Source: an uncultured Lachnospiraceae bacterium
GTDB taxonomy: Bacteria; Bacillota; Clostridia; Lachnospirales; Lachnospiraceae
Direction: 5' to 3'
Assembly: GCA_947174015.1 (NCBI GenBank)
Contig: CAMWHJ010000018.1
Coordinates: forward strand, 1-50,168
Length of the DNA stretch: 50,168 nt
This document shows positions 8,199 through 17,176 of the stretch, in pieces; position 1 is the first letter of the stretch; each line of letters starts with the position of its first letter. Under the pieces are notes generated by a model, which saw only the letters and a program-made list of their open reading frames with translations, was not told the origin of the DNA and searched no databases. A program made the position numbers and the translations under genes.

Positions 8199-9965
8199 CT
8201 AAACACACCAAAACATATACAAATTCCAATACCAAATATTCACCACAGATATCAGTAAGGTAACCACCACTGTCCACAGGTAAACCCTGGCCTTCTTAGG
8301 GGGAACACGCACCAATTTCACCACTCCATACAATGCGAAACCAATCATGGCAAACCCAAGTGCAAAAATCACACCTGTCAGCCATAGATAAGTGCCTGCC
8401 AACGCATAGGAAGAAACCTTTATCACAATCACGGCAAACCCGCAAAGCAGGGCTATTTCCAAAAGACATGCAACAGAACTCCATATTCCCAGCACCGTTT
8501 TTTTCTCTTGTTTTTTCACTTTTCGTACCATCCAGCCAACTGCTTTTATGAAAATACTCACCAGAGAAAAAAACACTGCCAACAGCCAGAAAAGAACTAA
8601 GCCAATCTCCCAAACCATTGTATATGCCGGAATCCTTATAGAATCTTCATAAGGGTAGGAAATTTTTTCGATACCTCCATCGTCTGTTTTCATCCAAATC
8701 TTTTCCCTGTCATCCTCCCCTGATTCATAAGAAAGGCTCATAAATTTAAAGGGACCTTTCCCAATGGTTCTGGCACTGCGGTAAATTCCCTGAGGTGTTT
8801 CTCTTGGATTATCAAAATAATTTTCTTCCTGAAACTCTCCAAAAATCAATTTCATCATATCTTGGTTATAAACTTTTTCCTGAGCTTGATTGGTCATCAC
8901 CACAACACCAATGCTATCCTCTGGCTGTAACAGCAAATAGGAGGAACAGCCTGCAGTATTTCCGCCATGCCCCAGAGTTTCCACTCCGTAAGGCACCATC
9001 CAAAAGCCATGGCAATTTTGGGGAATCTCTGTATCACCATAATATTGGGTCGGTGTAAATAATTCCTGCCTTGTGTCTGCCGATTGGAATAATACACTCT
9101 CCTCCTTCAGCAATGCCTTGGCAAAGGTTTCAAAGTCCTCCAATGTGGAAGTACACATCCCCGCCGGATAAAGAGTAATGTAATAAAAACAATCGGAAAT
9201 CAACTCCCCCTCTGTGGTATAACACTGCAGGTTTTTTCTCTGCTGCTGCACCCAGGAATTATCACTTAAATCCACATAAACTGCAGTGTGGTTCATTTCC
9301 AAGGGCCAAAATATATGTTCCTGTACATACTCCGCAAAGGTCTGTCCGCTGATTCTCTCTACAATGTATGCTGCCAAGGCAACTCCCCAATTAGAGTAAG
9401 CGGTTACCGTTCCCGGCTCATATATCTGGGAAGGCTCATAATCATGCAGACATTCTTCCAGTGAAGAAAATGCACCTCTGTCCTGTACAAATAGATTTAT
9501 GTAAAGTTCTTGAAATCCTCCCTGATGATTCATAAGATTTATCATGGTAATTTTTTTCTCATAATTCAAATTTCGTAAGAATCCTTGAGGAAGATAGTCA
9601 CGAATATCTCTATCCAAATCAATCTTTCCCTGCTCCCATAGCTGCATCACACTGACCCAAACCAACAGCTTGCTGGCAGAACCCCACTCAAAAACACTTT
9701 CTCTATCCACCGCTATTTCCTGTTCCTTATCTATATAACCGAAAGAGTTTTTATAAATGGTCTTTTTATCATCAAACACAGAAACTGCCATTCCTGCCGT
9801 GGTATTCCAATGTTCCTGCACAAAATCTTCGATTTCCCCTGCCACTCCATCATAAGAAACACCCGAAGGCAGTGTTTTATCTTTTGCACAGACCCCTAAC
9901 TTACATGATAAACTGCCTGATAAAAGGCTGATAAGCATCAATAATACAATTATTTTTTTCTGCAT
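8199..9965 (-). CDS. Membrane-anchored beta-lactamase-fold serine hydrolase
   Basis: A 588-residue protein of the class C beta-lactamase / penicillin-binding-protein-like serine hydrolase family. I start it at ATG 9965, preceded by AAGGGAGG. The first ~28 residues form a signal peptide. Catalytic motifs are present: S96-A-S-K99 (S-x-x-K), YSN (Y-x-N) and HGG in GHGGNTAG. The hydrolase domain spans about 35-400. The C-terminal ~140 residues hold about four hydrophobic segments, so the enzyme faces outside and is anchored by its tail. Such proteins act as esterases, D-aminopeptidases or peptidoglycan hydrolases; the substrate here is unknown. Its start codon lies directly after the anti-sigma factor stop, so it is probably translationally coupled and part of the same envelope-stress operon. 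Confidence 0.92.
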   Translation of the reverse strand: MQKKIIVLLMLISLLSGSLSCKLGVCAKDKTLPSGVSYDGVAGEIEDFVQEHWNTTAGMAVSVFDDKKTIYKNSFGYIDKEQEIAVDRESVFEWGSASKLLVWVSVMQLWEQGKIDLDRDIRDYLPQGFLRNLNYEKKITMINLMNHQGGFQELYINLFVQDRGAFSSLEECLHDYEPSQIYEPGTVTAYSNWGVALAAYIVERISGQTFAEYVQEHIFWPLEMNHTAVYVDLSDNSWVQQQRKNLQCYTTEGELISDCFYYITLYPAGMCTSTLEDFETFAKALLKEESVLFQSADTRQELFTPTQYYGDTEIPQNCHGFWMVPYGVETLGHGGNTAGCSSYLLLQPEDSIGVVVMTNQAQEKVYNQDMMKLIFGEFQEENYFDNPRETPQGIYRSARTIGKGPFKFMSLSYESGEDDREKIWMKTDDGGIEKISYPYEDSIRIPAYTMVWEIGLVLFWLLAVFFSLVSIFIKAVGWMVRKVKKQEKKTVLGIWSSVACLLEIALLCGFAVIVIKVSSYALAGTYLWLTGVIFALGFAMIGFALYGVVKLVRVPPKKARVYLWTVVVTLLISVVNIWYWNLYMFWCV

Positions 9966-9966
9966 T

Positions 9967-10962
9967 TTAATCCTCCCTTTTTTTTCGAAAAAGTCCAATG
10001 GCTGTCAGCACTCCCCCTACTATCACTGCCACTGCCATTATGGTAAAATTCAAATTGGAATTATAAACTGCAATATCCGTTGTTGATAATCCCTGTGACA
10101 AATCTAAATGGGACAGTCCTCCGGTTCCATCATAGGTCTGTGTCAGGAAATTTATCACATCCGTGCCAAAGCCAATCATCAATCCGACAGTTATCATTAC
10201 CATTCCTGTCTTTGCCTCGGGTTTTTGACCACTGTAACGGATAATAAAGAATATCAGCCAGAAAAACACCACAAAGTAACCAGTAACACTCAGTGCCGTA
10301 CGCCAATAATATCCCCCTCCATGCACAAGAATCCCACTGGTTACAATAATTCCGTACAGCCAAAGGGTATCCCATATCATTACCAGCAGACCTTTCTTAT
10401 TTTTCCATATCTCTGGCAGTTCCATCTTCCCAACCACATAAGGTGCAAAGAAAACGGATAAGCCAAACACACAAGCGGCGGCAGCCACAAAAAACCAATT
10501 TCCTTTTGTATACACACAACAAACCAGTAACAAGAATACCAGGCTTATGGTAAAACTTAAAATCGTCCAGAAAAACCTCTTTTCATGGACAACAAAAGGT
10601 ACCACCAACAGGGATGCCGCCACTAAAATAGAGGATAGTACTATAAAGAACCAATCCAAATCATGTTCCTGAACCAAATTGCAAATCAGACAAACCAGCA
10701 CCGGGATCATCAAAATTCCTGCCATCATAATGCCAACCATAAAGCTGTACCTATGCTCTTTTTTCTCATGTGCCGTCAGCACCGATTCCTTTTCCTGTAT
10801 TAATTTTTGTTCCACTTCACAAATCTTTAATTTCTCTGCAATTTCACTGCATTTTGCACATTCCTGCAAATGCTCTTCCACTGCATTTCTGCTGCTTTCA
10901 CTGCAAATTCCATCTTGATACAAGGGCAGCAAATCCTGTATCAAATCACAATTCAATTTCAT
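9967..10962 (-). CDS. Anti-sigma factor, zinc-finger type, multi-pass membrane
   Basis: A 331-residue protein. The first ~45 residues are a zf-HC2 anti-sigma domain (MKLNCDLIQDLLPLYQDG, then EEHLQECAKC giving the H-x3-C-x2-C zinc motif) that would hold the cognate sigma factor at the membrane. Instead of the usual single membrane segment, about eight hydrophobic segments follow from residue ~72 to the end. Upstream by 190 bases is the ECF sigma gene in the same direction, and downstream is the serine hydrolase, with only one base between stop and start. The ribosome binding site is AGGAGG. A solo family 1 hairpin lies in the gap to the sigma gene. Confidence 0.9.
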   Translation of the reverse strand: MKLNCDLIQDLLPLYQDGICSESSRNAVEEHLQECAKCSEIAEKLKICEVEQKLIQEKESVLTAHEKKEHRYSFMVGIMMAGILMIPVLVCLICNLVQEHDLDWFFIVLSSILVAASLLVVPFVVHEKRFFWTILSFTISLVFLLLVCCVYTKGNWFFVAAAACVFGLSVFFAPYVVGKMELPEIWKNKKGLLVMIWDTLWLYGIIVTSGILVHGGGYYWRTALSVTGYFVVFFWLIFFIIRYSGQKPEAKTGMVMITVGLMIGFGTDVINFLTQTYDGTGGLSHLDLSQGLSTTDIAVYNSNLNFTIMAVAVIVGGVLTAIGLFRKKRED

Positions 10963-10970
10963 ACATATTC

Positions 10971-11152
10971 CTCCTGTCTATTCTAAAAATTTCTGTAATT
11001 ATTCAGTACCTTCATAGTTACAAATTTCTCCTCAATCTCTCTCCTGTCTATTCTGACAACCATTCCAACACATTTCTTATTTCCAAATGCCATTCAACAA
11101 GCATACATCTTATCATCCATACATTTTCCTCTCTTTGAACTCCTATCCAAAC
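10971..11152 (-). promoter_or_regulatory. Sigma/anti-sigma spacer with duplicated leader and solo hairpin
   Basis: The 14-mer CTCCTGTCTATTCT (plus-strand reading) occurs at 10971-10984, where its complement carries part of the anti-sigma ribosome binding site, and again at 11041-11054. Between the copies is the isolated family 1 left hairpin (10995-11021). This looks like a small duplication around an inserted hairpin. No gene is supported here. Confidence 0.55.
10995..11021 (+). repeat. Solo left hairpin of repeat family 1
   Basis: It reads GTAATTATTCAGTACCTTC then ATAGTTAC, one base different from the left end of the full elements. Nothing of the middle or right parts follows. Confidence 0.85.
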
Positions 11153-11653
11153 TTACAAATTTTCACCCTTTTTCTCTCCATCGCCCAGCTTTTCCTGAAT
11201 CTTCAACCTTGCCCTATGATAGGTTACTCTTGCCCAGTTTTCTGTCTTTCCAAATATCTGCCCGATCTCCCGAAAGGAAAGCTCGCCAAAAATACGCAGA
11301 CTGAACACCTCCTTATAAGGCTCCTCCAACTCATGGAGCATCTTATGTATCCAAAGGGTAGACTCTTTATCTGTCAATAGTTCTTCCACATTAAACTCCT
11401 GTGGCAAATCACTGTCTAATTCCTGTACTCTTTTCTGCTTTTTCAATGTATCATAACATAGATTTTTTGCAATGGCACAGAGCCAGGTGAATTCTGCTGC
11501 CTCTCCCCGATATTGACTTTTCATTGCCCGGTAAAAGGTCTCCTGCGTTAATTCCTCTGCAACACTGGCGTTTTTCATAATGGTTAAAATATAAGAATAC
11601 ACTTTCATATAATAAGTGCGATACAATTTTTCAAAATTATCTTTCGCATACAC
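11153..11653 (-). CDS. ECF-type RNA polymerase sigma factor
   Basis: A 166-residue sigma-70 family protein with only regions 2 and 4. Region 2 spans about 5-75 (FEKLYRTYYMKVYSYILT, AEELTQETFYRAM) and region 4 about 105-155 (EPYKEVFSLRIFGELSFREI, then TENWARVTYHRAR as recognition helix). The start is a GTG at 11653, with AGGAGG ten bases upstream. It heads the sigma / anti-sigma / serine hydrolase operon and likely controls an envelope-stress regulon. An ECF-like promoter just upstream suggests autoregulation. Confidence 0.93.
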   Translation of the reverse strand: MYAKDNFEKLYRTYYMKVYSYILTIMKNASVAEELTQETFYRAMKSQYRGEAAEFTWLCAIAKNLCYDTLKKQKRVQELDSDLPQEFNVEELLTDKESTLWIHKMLHELEEPYKEVFSLRIFGELSFREIGQIFGKTENWARVTYHRARLKIQEKLGDGEKKGENL

Positions 11654-11683
11654 AAACTCATCACCTCCTGGTTCTTCCTACTT

Positions 11684-11711
11684 TAGACATACCACTTACC
11701 AATTCGTTACA
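11684..11711 (-). promoter_or_regulatory. Probable ECF-type promoter of the sigma operon
   Basis: On the minus strand, TGTAAC (11706-11711) is followed after 17 bases by GTCTA (11684-11688). A TGTAAC-type -35 with a GTC/CGT-type -10 is typical of ECF sigma factors such as SigX/SigW, so the factor may activate its own operon. Confidence 0.5.
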
Positions 11712-11750
11712 AAAAAAGATAAGAAAATTTCAAATTTTCTTATCTTTTTT
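11712..11750 (-). terminator. Terminator ending polysaccharide module A
   Basis: A perfect 19-base inverted repeat (AAAAAAGATAAGAAAATTT and its complement) with a one-base loop. In the minus direction it lies after the last module A gene and the family 1 repeat, and before the sigma promoter. The symmetric A/T tracts would work in both directions. Confidence 0.8.
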
Positions 11751-11751
11751 C

Positions 11752-11884
11752 GTAACTATTCAGTACCTTCATAGTTACAAGCAAAGAACCATGCAAAATT
11801 GCCTACGGCAATGGTTCTTTGCCTGTTATATCCACTTTTTCTTACGGTCTGTGCAGTAAATGCACAGACCTACGGAACAGTTAC
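11752..11884 (+). repeat. Modular hairpin repeat (family 1), reference copy
   Basis: A 133-bp element bounded by GTAACTATTC and GGAACAGTTAC. It has three stem-loops: GTAACTAT/ATAGTTAC; GCAAAGAACCAT (11781-11792) with ATGGTTCTTTGC (11811-11822); and GGTCTGTGCA/TGCACAGACC. It has no coding capacity and no obvious target-site duplication. It lies between the end of module A and its terminator. Confidence 0.92.
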
Positions 11885-11943
11885 CTTTTTTCTTTCTATC
11901 TATGAATATATGCAATCATTTGCAATATTTTTGCAAGTCAGAC

Positions 11944-13908
11944 TCACCGCAGAGAGTAATCGGAATAATCCAGTGAAAAGTTAGGATTGTAATAAGGATC
12001 TCCTGCGGCTAATTCCCTGCTCCACTTGTGCTTAAAATTCTCACATTCCTTGGTATAACGCTCTTTTTTTGCCTTGGAATCCTCAAAGCCTCTGGACTTT
12101 GACTCATAATGAAATGCCTCTGCAAAGGGAGTGAAAATATTCAGATAGCCCTTCTGTCTCAGCTTCAGACAGAAATCCACATCATTTAAGGCAACCCTAA
12201 ACTCTTCCTCCAGACCGCCAACCTCTTCATAGACACTTTTTCGAACCATAAGACAAGCCCCAGTCACCGCAGTGACATTCTGCGTATAACAAAGCCTTCC
12301 CATATAACCCAAATTTTCCTTGGGCATACCATAATGACTGTGTCCGGCACTTCTATGTGCTCCCAATCCCAACACAATTCCCGCATGCTGAATGGTATTA
12401 TCCGGATAATACAGCTTGGCTCCCACAGCACCTACCTCCGGTCTCTGGGCATGCATCAGCATCTGTTCTAACCAGTCAGGAGAAATAATCTTAATATCAT
12501 TGTTTAATAGAAGGAGATACTCTCCCTTGGCTTCTCTCACTCCCAGATTATTGATCTTAGAATAATTAAATTCTCCCTGATAAGTAACCACCTTAATATT
12601 TTCCTGTTTCTTCAATTCCTCATAATAGGCAAAAATGCTGTCTTCATTGCTATTGTTCTCCACAATAATAATCTCGTAATTGGTATATGTGGATTTTAAA
12701 CGGATGGATTCCACACATTTCTCCAAATCCTCCCTGTGGTTCTTGTTGGGAATCACAATGGAAATCAGAGGATTTCCGGCAATCTCATAGGATAACTGGA
12801 ATATGGTGGGAAAGGCTCTTGTGCTTTCCACAGACTTTAAGGGAATTTTATTATCCTTACAGTAATCTCTCACCGCCCGCTTTGCCGCATCAATGGCATA
12901 GGTCTTTGCGTCAATATTGTCTGCCACCGAACCTGCATGGCTCCGCCAGTAATACAACACCTTGGGAATATGACAGACCTTTTTCGCCTTGCCGGTAAGT
13001 CTGAGAATCATATCATGATCCTGACTTCCATCATAGGCACTGCGGAATAATTCCGTCTGCTCCAACAGCTTTCTGTCAAAGACAGAAAAATGACAGATAT
13101 AATTGTTGGCAAGCAGATTATCCGGTGAGAAATCCGGTTTAAAGTGCATGGTTGCCATATTGTCAATGCTGTCTCCCTGGAATGTCACTTCATCCGTATA
13201 CACATAATCCGCATTCTGCTCACAAATCACTTTCATATTTTCATACAAGGCACAAGGGTGCAGCAAATCATCATGATCAAACAAGGCAATAAACTGTCCC
13301 GTTGCCATTTTCAGGCATGCATTGGTATTTTCTGAGATCCCCAAATTCTTTTCCAGTTTTTTATACTTGATTCGCAAATCCCCTTTCGCCAGTTCCCTGC
13401 AGATCTCACCCACAAAAGCATGTTCTTCATCACTGCCATCTGCCAGACAAAGCTCCCACTTTTCATACGTCTGATCCTGTACAGAGGCAATCATTTCCCG
13501 CAAAAATTTTTCTGGTGTATTATACAGGGGAACCAATACACTAAAAGTAATATCCTTGGAAAATTTGGTGCCTCTCTGCTGACTGCATATCTCCTTTGAT
13601 GGATAACTTTTGCTTCCGTAATCCTTTTGTACCTTTTTCTGGTGCATTTTATGAGCAAGCTTCTTTATCACTCCAAAAATCCCACCATACATTACATATG
13701 CTGTTTTCGTTCGTTTCAGGAAAAAATACACCACTCTCAAAGGCTTTGTGACCTTCCACGCTGGGCTGTTCTTGATTTTAGCTAAATTCTCCTTGGCCAA
13801 CGCTGCATCGGATAAGGCATTTTCATATTTAATATCCAGTTCTTCATAACGGTGCATTAACTCCTGATATTTTTTCTGTTCCTGTTGGTAAAGTTCTTTA
13901 TAATCCAT
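11944..13908 (-). CDS. Glycosyltransferase with two GT2 domains and N-terminal coiled coil
   Basis: About 654 residues from the ATG at 13908, which has AAGGG at good spacing; an in-frame ATG 24 bases upstream overlaps the previous stop but lacks a spaced site. Residues ~1-45 are coiled coil, ending in the motif IKNSPAWKV shared with neighbouring proteins. The first GT2-like domain starts FSVLVPLYNTPEKFL and holds FDHDD; the second starts ISIVIPNKNHRED, with LLLNNDI and ALNDVDFCLKL. This tandem layout is typical of O-antigen or rhamnan-type chain transferases. It is cytoplasmic, probably membrane associated, and is the last gene of module A. Sugar specificity is unknown. Confidence 0.93.
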   Translation of the reverse strand: MDYKELYQQEQKKYQELMHRYEELDIKYENALSDAALAKENLAKIKNSPAWKVTKPLRVVYFFLKRTKTAYVMYGGIFGVIKKLAHKMHQKKVQKDYGSKSYPSKEICSQQRGTKFSKDITFSVLVPLYNTPEKFLREMIASVQDQTYEKWELCLADGSDEEHAFVGEICRELAKGDLRIKYKKLEKNLGISENTNACLKMATGQFIALFDHDDLLHPCALYENMKVICEQNADYVYTDEVTFQGDSIDNMATMHFKPDFSPDNLLANNYICHFSVFDRKLLEQTELFRSAYDGSQDHDMILRLTGKAKKVCHIPKVLYYWRSHAGSVADNIDAKTYAIDAAKRAVRDYCKDNKIPLKSVESTRAFPTIFQLSYEIAGNPLISIVIPNKNHREDLEKCVESIRLKSTYTNYEIIIVENNSNEDSIFAYYEELKKQENIKVVTYQGEFNYSKINNLGVREAKGEYLLLLNNDIKIISPDWLEQMLMHAQRPEVGAVGAKLYYPDNTIQHAGIVLGLGAHRSAGHSHYGMPKENLGYMGRLCYTQNVTAVTGACLMVRKSVYEEVGGLEEEFRVALNDVDFCLKLRQKGYLNIFTPFAEAFHYESKSRGFEDSKAKKERYTKECENFKHKWSRELAAGDPYYNPNFSLDYSDYSLR

Positions 13909-13931
13909 TGAATGATTCCCTTTCCTTGTCA

Positions 13932-15761
13932 TTACCTTGGCTTTTGCTTTTTTATCCCAAGAAACGGAAGCCGCCTGACAATTTTGTAGGCTGGAGAAGC
14001 ATAAATTCTCTGGAGCGTGTCGTTAGCCTCCACTAACTGCGTTGTCAAATCTGCCACCTTATCCTCCAGTTTCTCAATAACCTCCTCTGGATTCTTTATT
14101 TTGATTTCCTTCGCATTTTGTTCCCCACTCATCAGCCATGCCTCCCATTTTCCATGCTCTGCTATCTTGCTTTCAAAGGTATATTTATCATAAAATTTCT
14201 TATATTCTTCTGCCATTTCGGAAAGACTCTTTAACTTCATATTGGAAATATTTTTCCTGCATCTCTCATATTCTTCCCTGCGGTGATTCCAAATAGACAA
14301 AATCTCTTCCATAATAACTTCCGGCTTCTCCTGCACATCCACCAGAAACCCAATATTCTCTGCCCGAATCCGTTCACTGATGGCTCCTATATCCGTGGCA
14401 AGCACCGGGATCTTACTGATGGCAGCCTCTGACAAGGTATAACTGAAGGTCTCTGCCCATAAAGGCAGCAGGCACACCAAATTAATTTCATAGCCCTCCA
14501 AAAGTCCCTGCACCGTTTCCTGACTGTAAGTACCCACCTTCACCAGATTCTCCTGTTCCATATCAGCCATATCCTTGTCACCAATGGTACCAATAATATA
14601 CCACATCACTTGATCTTTATTGGGATTAGAGCGAATAATTTCCCGGATAAGTCCGCTGCCCTTGGCAGGTACCATACCGCCCAAAAATCCCACCTTCAAA
14701 ACATCTGTGACTTTTTCAACCACATTTTTACGAATCTTACACGTTCCATCCGTATAAAATTTCCCCTGGTACTCTAAATATGCCCGAAACGACAGATTTC
14801 CCTCTGCAAACATACCGGAAAACCCATTGATTAAAAAACCGCACATACTGTAATTGGAGTTTCCACAGCGGTCTGCCTGGACATCCAGTCTTAAATGTTT
14901 TTCTGGGAAAAAGAGATAAGAACTTCCCTTCTCATCCGTTATTTCGATATAGGTTTTTACCAGTTTGGAGGATTTTCCCCGAAGCAGTGCCCAGCCCATG
15001 CCAAAGGTTTCGTCTAAATTCCACTCCACCTTATCTGTCACCATCACCGATTCTAACTTGAGGGAATTCTGCAGCTTATGAAAGTTTACAATCTCGGAAA
15101 GCCCATGATAAACCACCCGCATTTTCTCTGCCAATTCTGGATAAAAACGCACCATAATCTCTTTGGCCGCATGGGATGGAAAGTACAGTTCCTCTGCATA
15201 ACCTAACATTTCCTTTGCCACTGTCTGCCACTGACTGTAAAAGCCCTTTTCTGTGCCAAAATTTTCATGCAGACAACGATCACAGTCCCCACATTCCTGG
15301 GGAGAACCACAAAAATGCATCGAAGAGTCCAGCAGCTTAATGGTGGGACAGATGTAATAATAATCATGAATGGTGCAAACCAAAGGAATTTGCCGCTGCT
15401 TCACCTGCCGAAACACATCAAAAGACAGATTTATGGTGTGATGTATGTGCACCAAATCTATGGGAAAAGCAGACAATATACGATCCACAACTTCTGCAAC
15501 TTTTTCATCAAAAAACACTGGTGTTTCCTGCAATTTCCCCACAGGAAACTTGTAAACTCTTTTTTCTGTACCATAATCTGTCAAACGGATATATTCCTCA
15601 TCTCTTGCCATCACATACAGATGATAAGTATCCTTCAGCTCATCCACCAGATTCTTCACATGGAGCTGTGTGCCCCCCAGATTGTTGGATGCATCTTCTG
15701 CAAAATCTCCATGAAGTACATACAATATATGTTTTTTTCTTACTTTCTTTTCAAAATCCAT
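13932..15761 (-). CDS. GT4-type glycosyltransferase with inserted beta-rich domain and C-terminal coiled coil
   Basis: A 609-residue GT-B enzyme. The N-lobe (~10-225) has GGTQLHVKNL, VHIHHT and a cysteine-rich stretch (CGSPQECGDCDRC). The C-lobe (~353-520) has GFLGGMVPAKGSG and the E-x7-E motif ETFSYTLSE (437-445). Between the lobes, residues ~230-352 form an extra beta-rich segment absent from ordinary GT4 enzymes, perhaps an acceptor-binding module. The C-terminus is coiled coil (~556-585) followed by IYASPAYKIVRRLPF, the motif shared by four module A proteins. The end of this gene abuts the next one; the ribosome binding site is AGAGGG. Confidence 0.92.
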   Translation of the reverse strand: MDFEKKVRKKHILYVLHGDFAEDASNNLGGTQLHVKNLVDELKDTYHLYVMARDEEYIRLTDYGTEKRVYKFPVGKLQETPVFFDEKVAEVVDRILSAFPIDLVHIHHTINLSFDVFRQVKQRQIPLVCTIHDYYYICPTIKLLDSSMHFCGSPQECGDCDRCLHENFGTEKGFYSQWQTVAKEMLGYAEELYFPSHAAKEIMVRFYPELAEKMRVVYHGLSEIVNFHKLQNSLKLESVMVTDKVEWNLDETFGMGWALLRGKSSKLVKTYIEITDEKGSSYLFFPEKHLRLDVQADRCGNSNYSMCGFLINGFSGMFAEGNLSFRAYLEYQGKFYTDGTCKIRKNVVEKVTDVLKVGFLGGMVPAKGSGLIREIIRSNPNKDQVMWYIIGTIGDKDMADMEQENLVKVGTYSQETVQGLLEGYEINLVCLLPLWAETFSYTLSEAAISKIPVLATDIGAISERIRAENIGFLVDVQEKPEVIMEEILSIWNHRREEYERCRKNISNMKLKSLSEMAEEYKKFYDKYTFESKIAEHGKWEAWLMSGEQNAKEIKIKNPEEVIEKLEDKVADLTTQLVEANDTLQRIYASPAYKIVRRLPFLGIKKQKPR

Positions 15762-15800
15762 AGCAACCCTCTATGTTAAAATCCATGATTTTTCACGCTA

Positions 15801-17174
15801 CTACTCTTCCTCAATGCGAAATGGATTCAGATTTGCAAGGAAACTGGCAAATTTGTAACGTTTGGAATGATAAATGTTACTCAGCTCCTCCTGTCTGACT
15901 TTATCCTCCTGCAAAAGCTTATCATATTTCTGCTGCAGTTCTGTAATCTTTGCCGTATACATTCCCTCCTGCTCATCTACGGCAGACAAATACTGATTCT
16001 TTCCCAGCAAATATCCTCTTAAAATCGCTCTGGTGTCACATTCCGTTTCCGGTTTTTTGGATTCAATCGTTAAATAGGGATAAGTACGAATGGAAAATCC
16101 CGAAAGGTTCATCAGCTTAACCTCTTTTAAATTAAAAGCACGCATCAAACTTAAGAATAATTTTTCTTCCGATTCTCTTGCCTTATCCAACTGAATTCCC
16201 TGCTTTTGTACCGGGAACCGAAACAAAATCTTCTTCTCCCCACAGTATGCCCTCACTTCAAATTCATTCCCATGACGGACTGCAAAAAATTCCTTATAAC
16301 CATTATTTTCCCGCACTCTGCGGCTTGTCATATAAAGCACCCCCGGTGTCTTATACTCCAACTCCATATAAAGCTTAATATTCTCCAGCAAATCCCAATT
16401 AGGATTTTCGCTGCAATACTTTTGATTTTCAATAATATATTCCTTATGGCGTTCTTCCAAAATCCGTTCATGTTCCTGGATAAGTTTCTGCTTTTCCTCT
16501 GTTTGAAAGGAAGCAGTTCCCTTATGGTAAATAAAGGTATCATCACACATCAGATGGATATAGCCTCGCCGCTGGGCTCTATGACAAAAATCGTTTTCCT
16601 CCCCGTATCCTCTGCCAAATGCTTCCGCATCAAAGAGACCTACCATATCAAGAACCTCACGCTTAATGTACATACAAAATCCCACTGCCACTGTAATTCT
16701 AGGATAACGGCGAATGCTGCACGTCTCCACCAGATCTCCCATATCATCTACACTGTAACCCTCAGGAAGCTGATTATCCTTAAGAAATTCCGGTACAGAA
16801 CAAAGCGTTGCCGCATTGGACATGGGTGTCACCGTTGCTGCTGCTGCCGTGGAATAAGCACAGGCAATCATTTTATCCACCCATCCTCTGGTGACAATGG
16901 TGTCGGAATTTAAAAGAATCACATCCCTGTCAGAATACTCCATTCCCTTGTTTACGCTGGCAGAAAATCCCTCATTCCTTGGGCTTTCTATCAGATGAAT
17001 CCCCTTTCCCTGCAAACTCCGCAAATAGGGCAAAATATTTTCATCGGGACTTTTATCGTCTACCAAAATTAATCGGTGGGTGGTCAAATCCGTATGACGC
17101 TTTACACTCTCCACACACTTTTCTAAATCTTCTAATCCGTTGTAAACGGGTACAATAATATCAACCTGCCTCAC
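15801..17174 (-). CDS. Family 2 glycosyltransferase with C-terminal coiled-coil tether
   Basis: A 457-residue protein. Residues 1-235 are a GT2 domain: VDIIVPVYNGLEDLEKCV, LVDDKSPD, LNSDTIV as the DXD-like metal site, and GYGEENDFCHRA. A middle domain (~270-390) of unknown type follows. The tail is coiled coil (~405-435) ending IYHSKRYKFASFLANLNPF, matching the tether motif of its neighbours. The start codon is GTG at 17174, with AAGGGAG at correct spacing and only two bases after the preceding stop, so translation is coupled to the methyltransferase-kinase gene. Confidence 0.92.
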   Translation of the reverse strand: MRQVDIIVPVYNGLEDLEKCVESVKRHTDLTTHRLILVDDKSPDENILPYLRSLQGKGIHLIESPRNEGFSASVNKGMEYSDRDVILLNSDTIVTRGWVDKMIACAYSTAAAATVTPMSNAATLCSVPEFLKDNQLPEGYSVDDMGDLVETCSIRRYPRITVAVGFCMYIKREVLDMVGLFDAEAFGRGYGEENDFCHRAQRRGYIHLMCDDTFIYHKGTASFQTEEKQKLIQEHERILEERHKEYIIENQKYCSENPNWDLLENIKLYMELEYKTPGVLYMTSRRVRENNGYKEFFAVRHGNEFEVRAYCGEKKILFRFPVQKQGIQLDKARESEEKLFLSLMRAFNLKEVKLMNLSGFSIRTYPYLTIESKKPETECDTRAILRGYLLGKNQYLSAVDEQEGMYTAKITELQQKYDKLLQEDKVRQEELSNIYHSKRYKFASFLANLNPFRIEEE

Positions 17175-17176
17175 TG

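Noticed and set aside
8296-8613. 105-codon minus-strand frame within the serine hydrolase gene.
   Set aside because: It lies inside the C-terminal membrane region of a clear gene, in another frame, without a ribosome binding site.
11042-11152. Tiny 8-codon frame with a possible ribosome binding site between sigma and anti-sigma genes.
   Set aside because: Too short to support, and it could arise by chance in purine-rich leader DNA.
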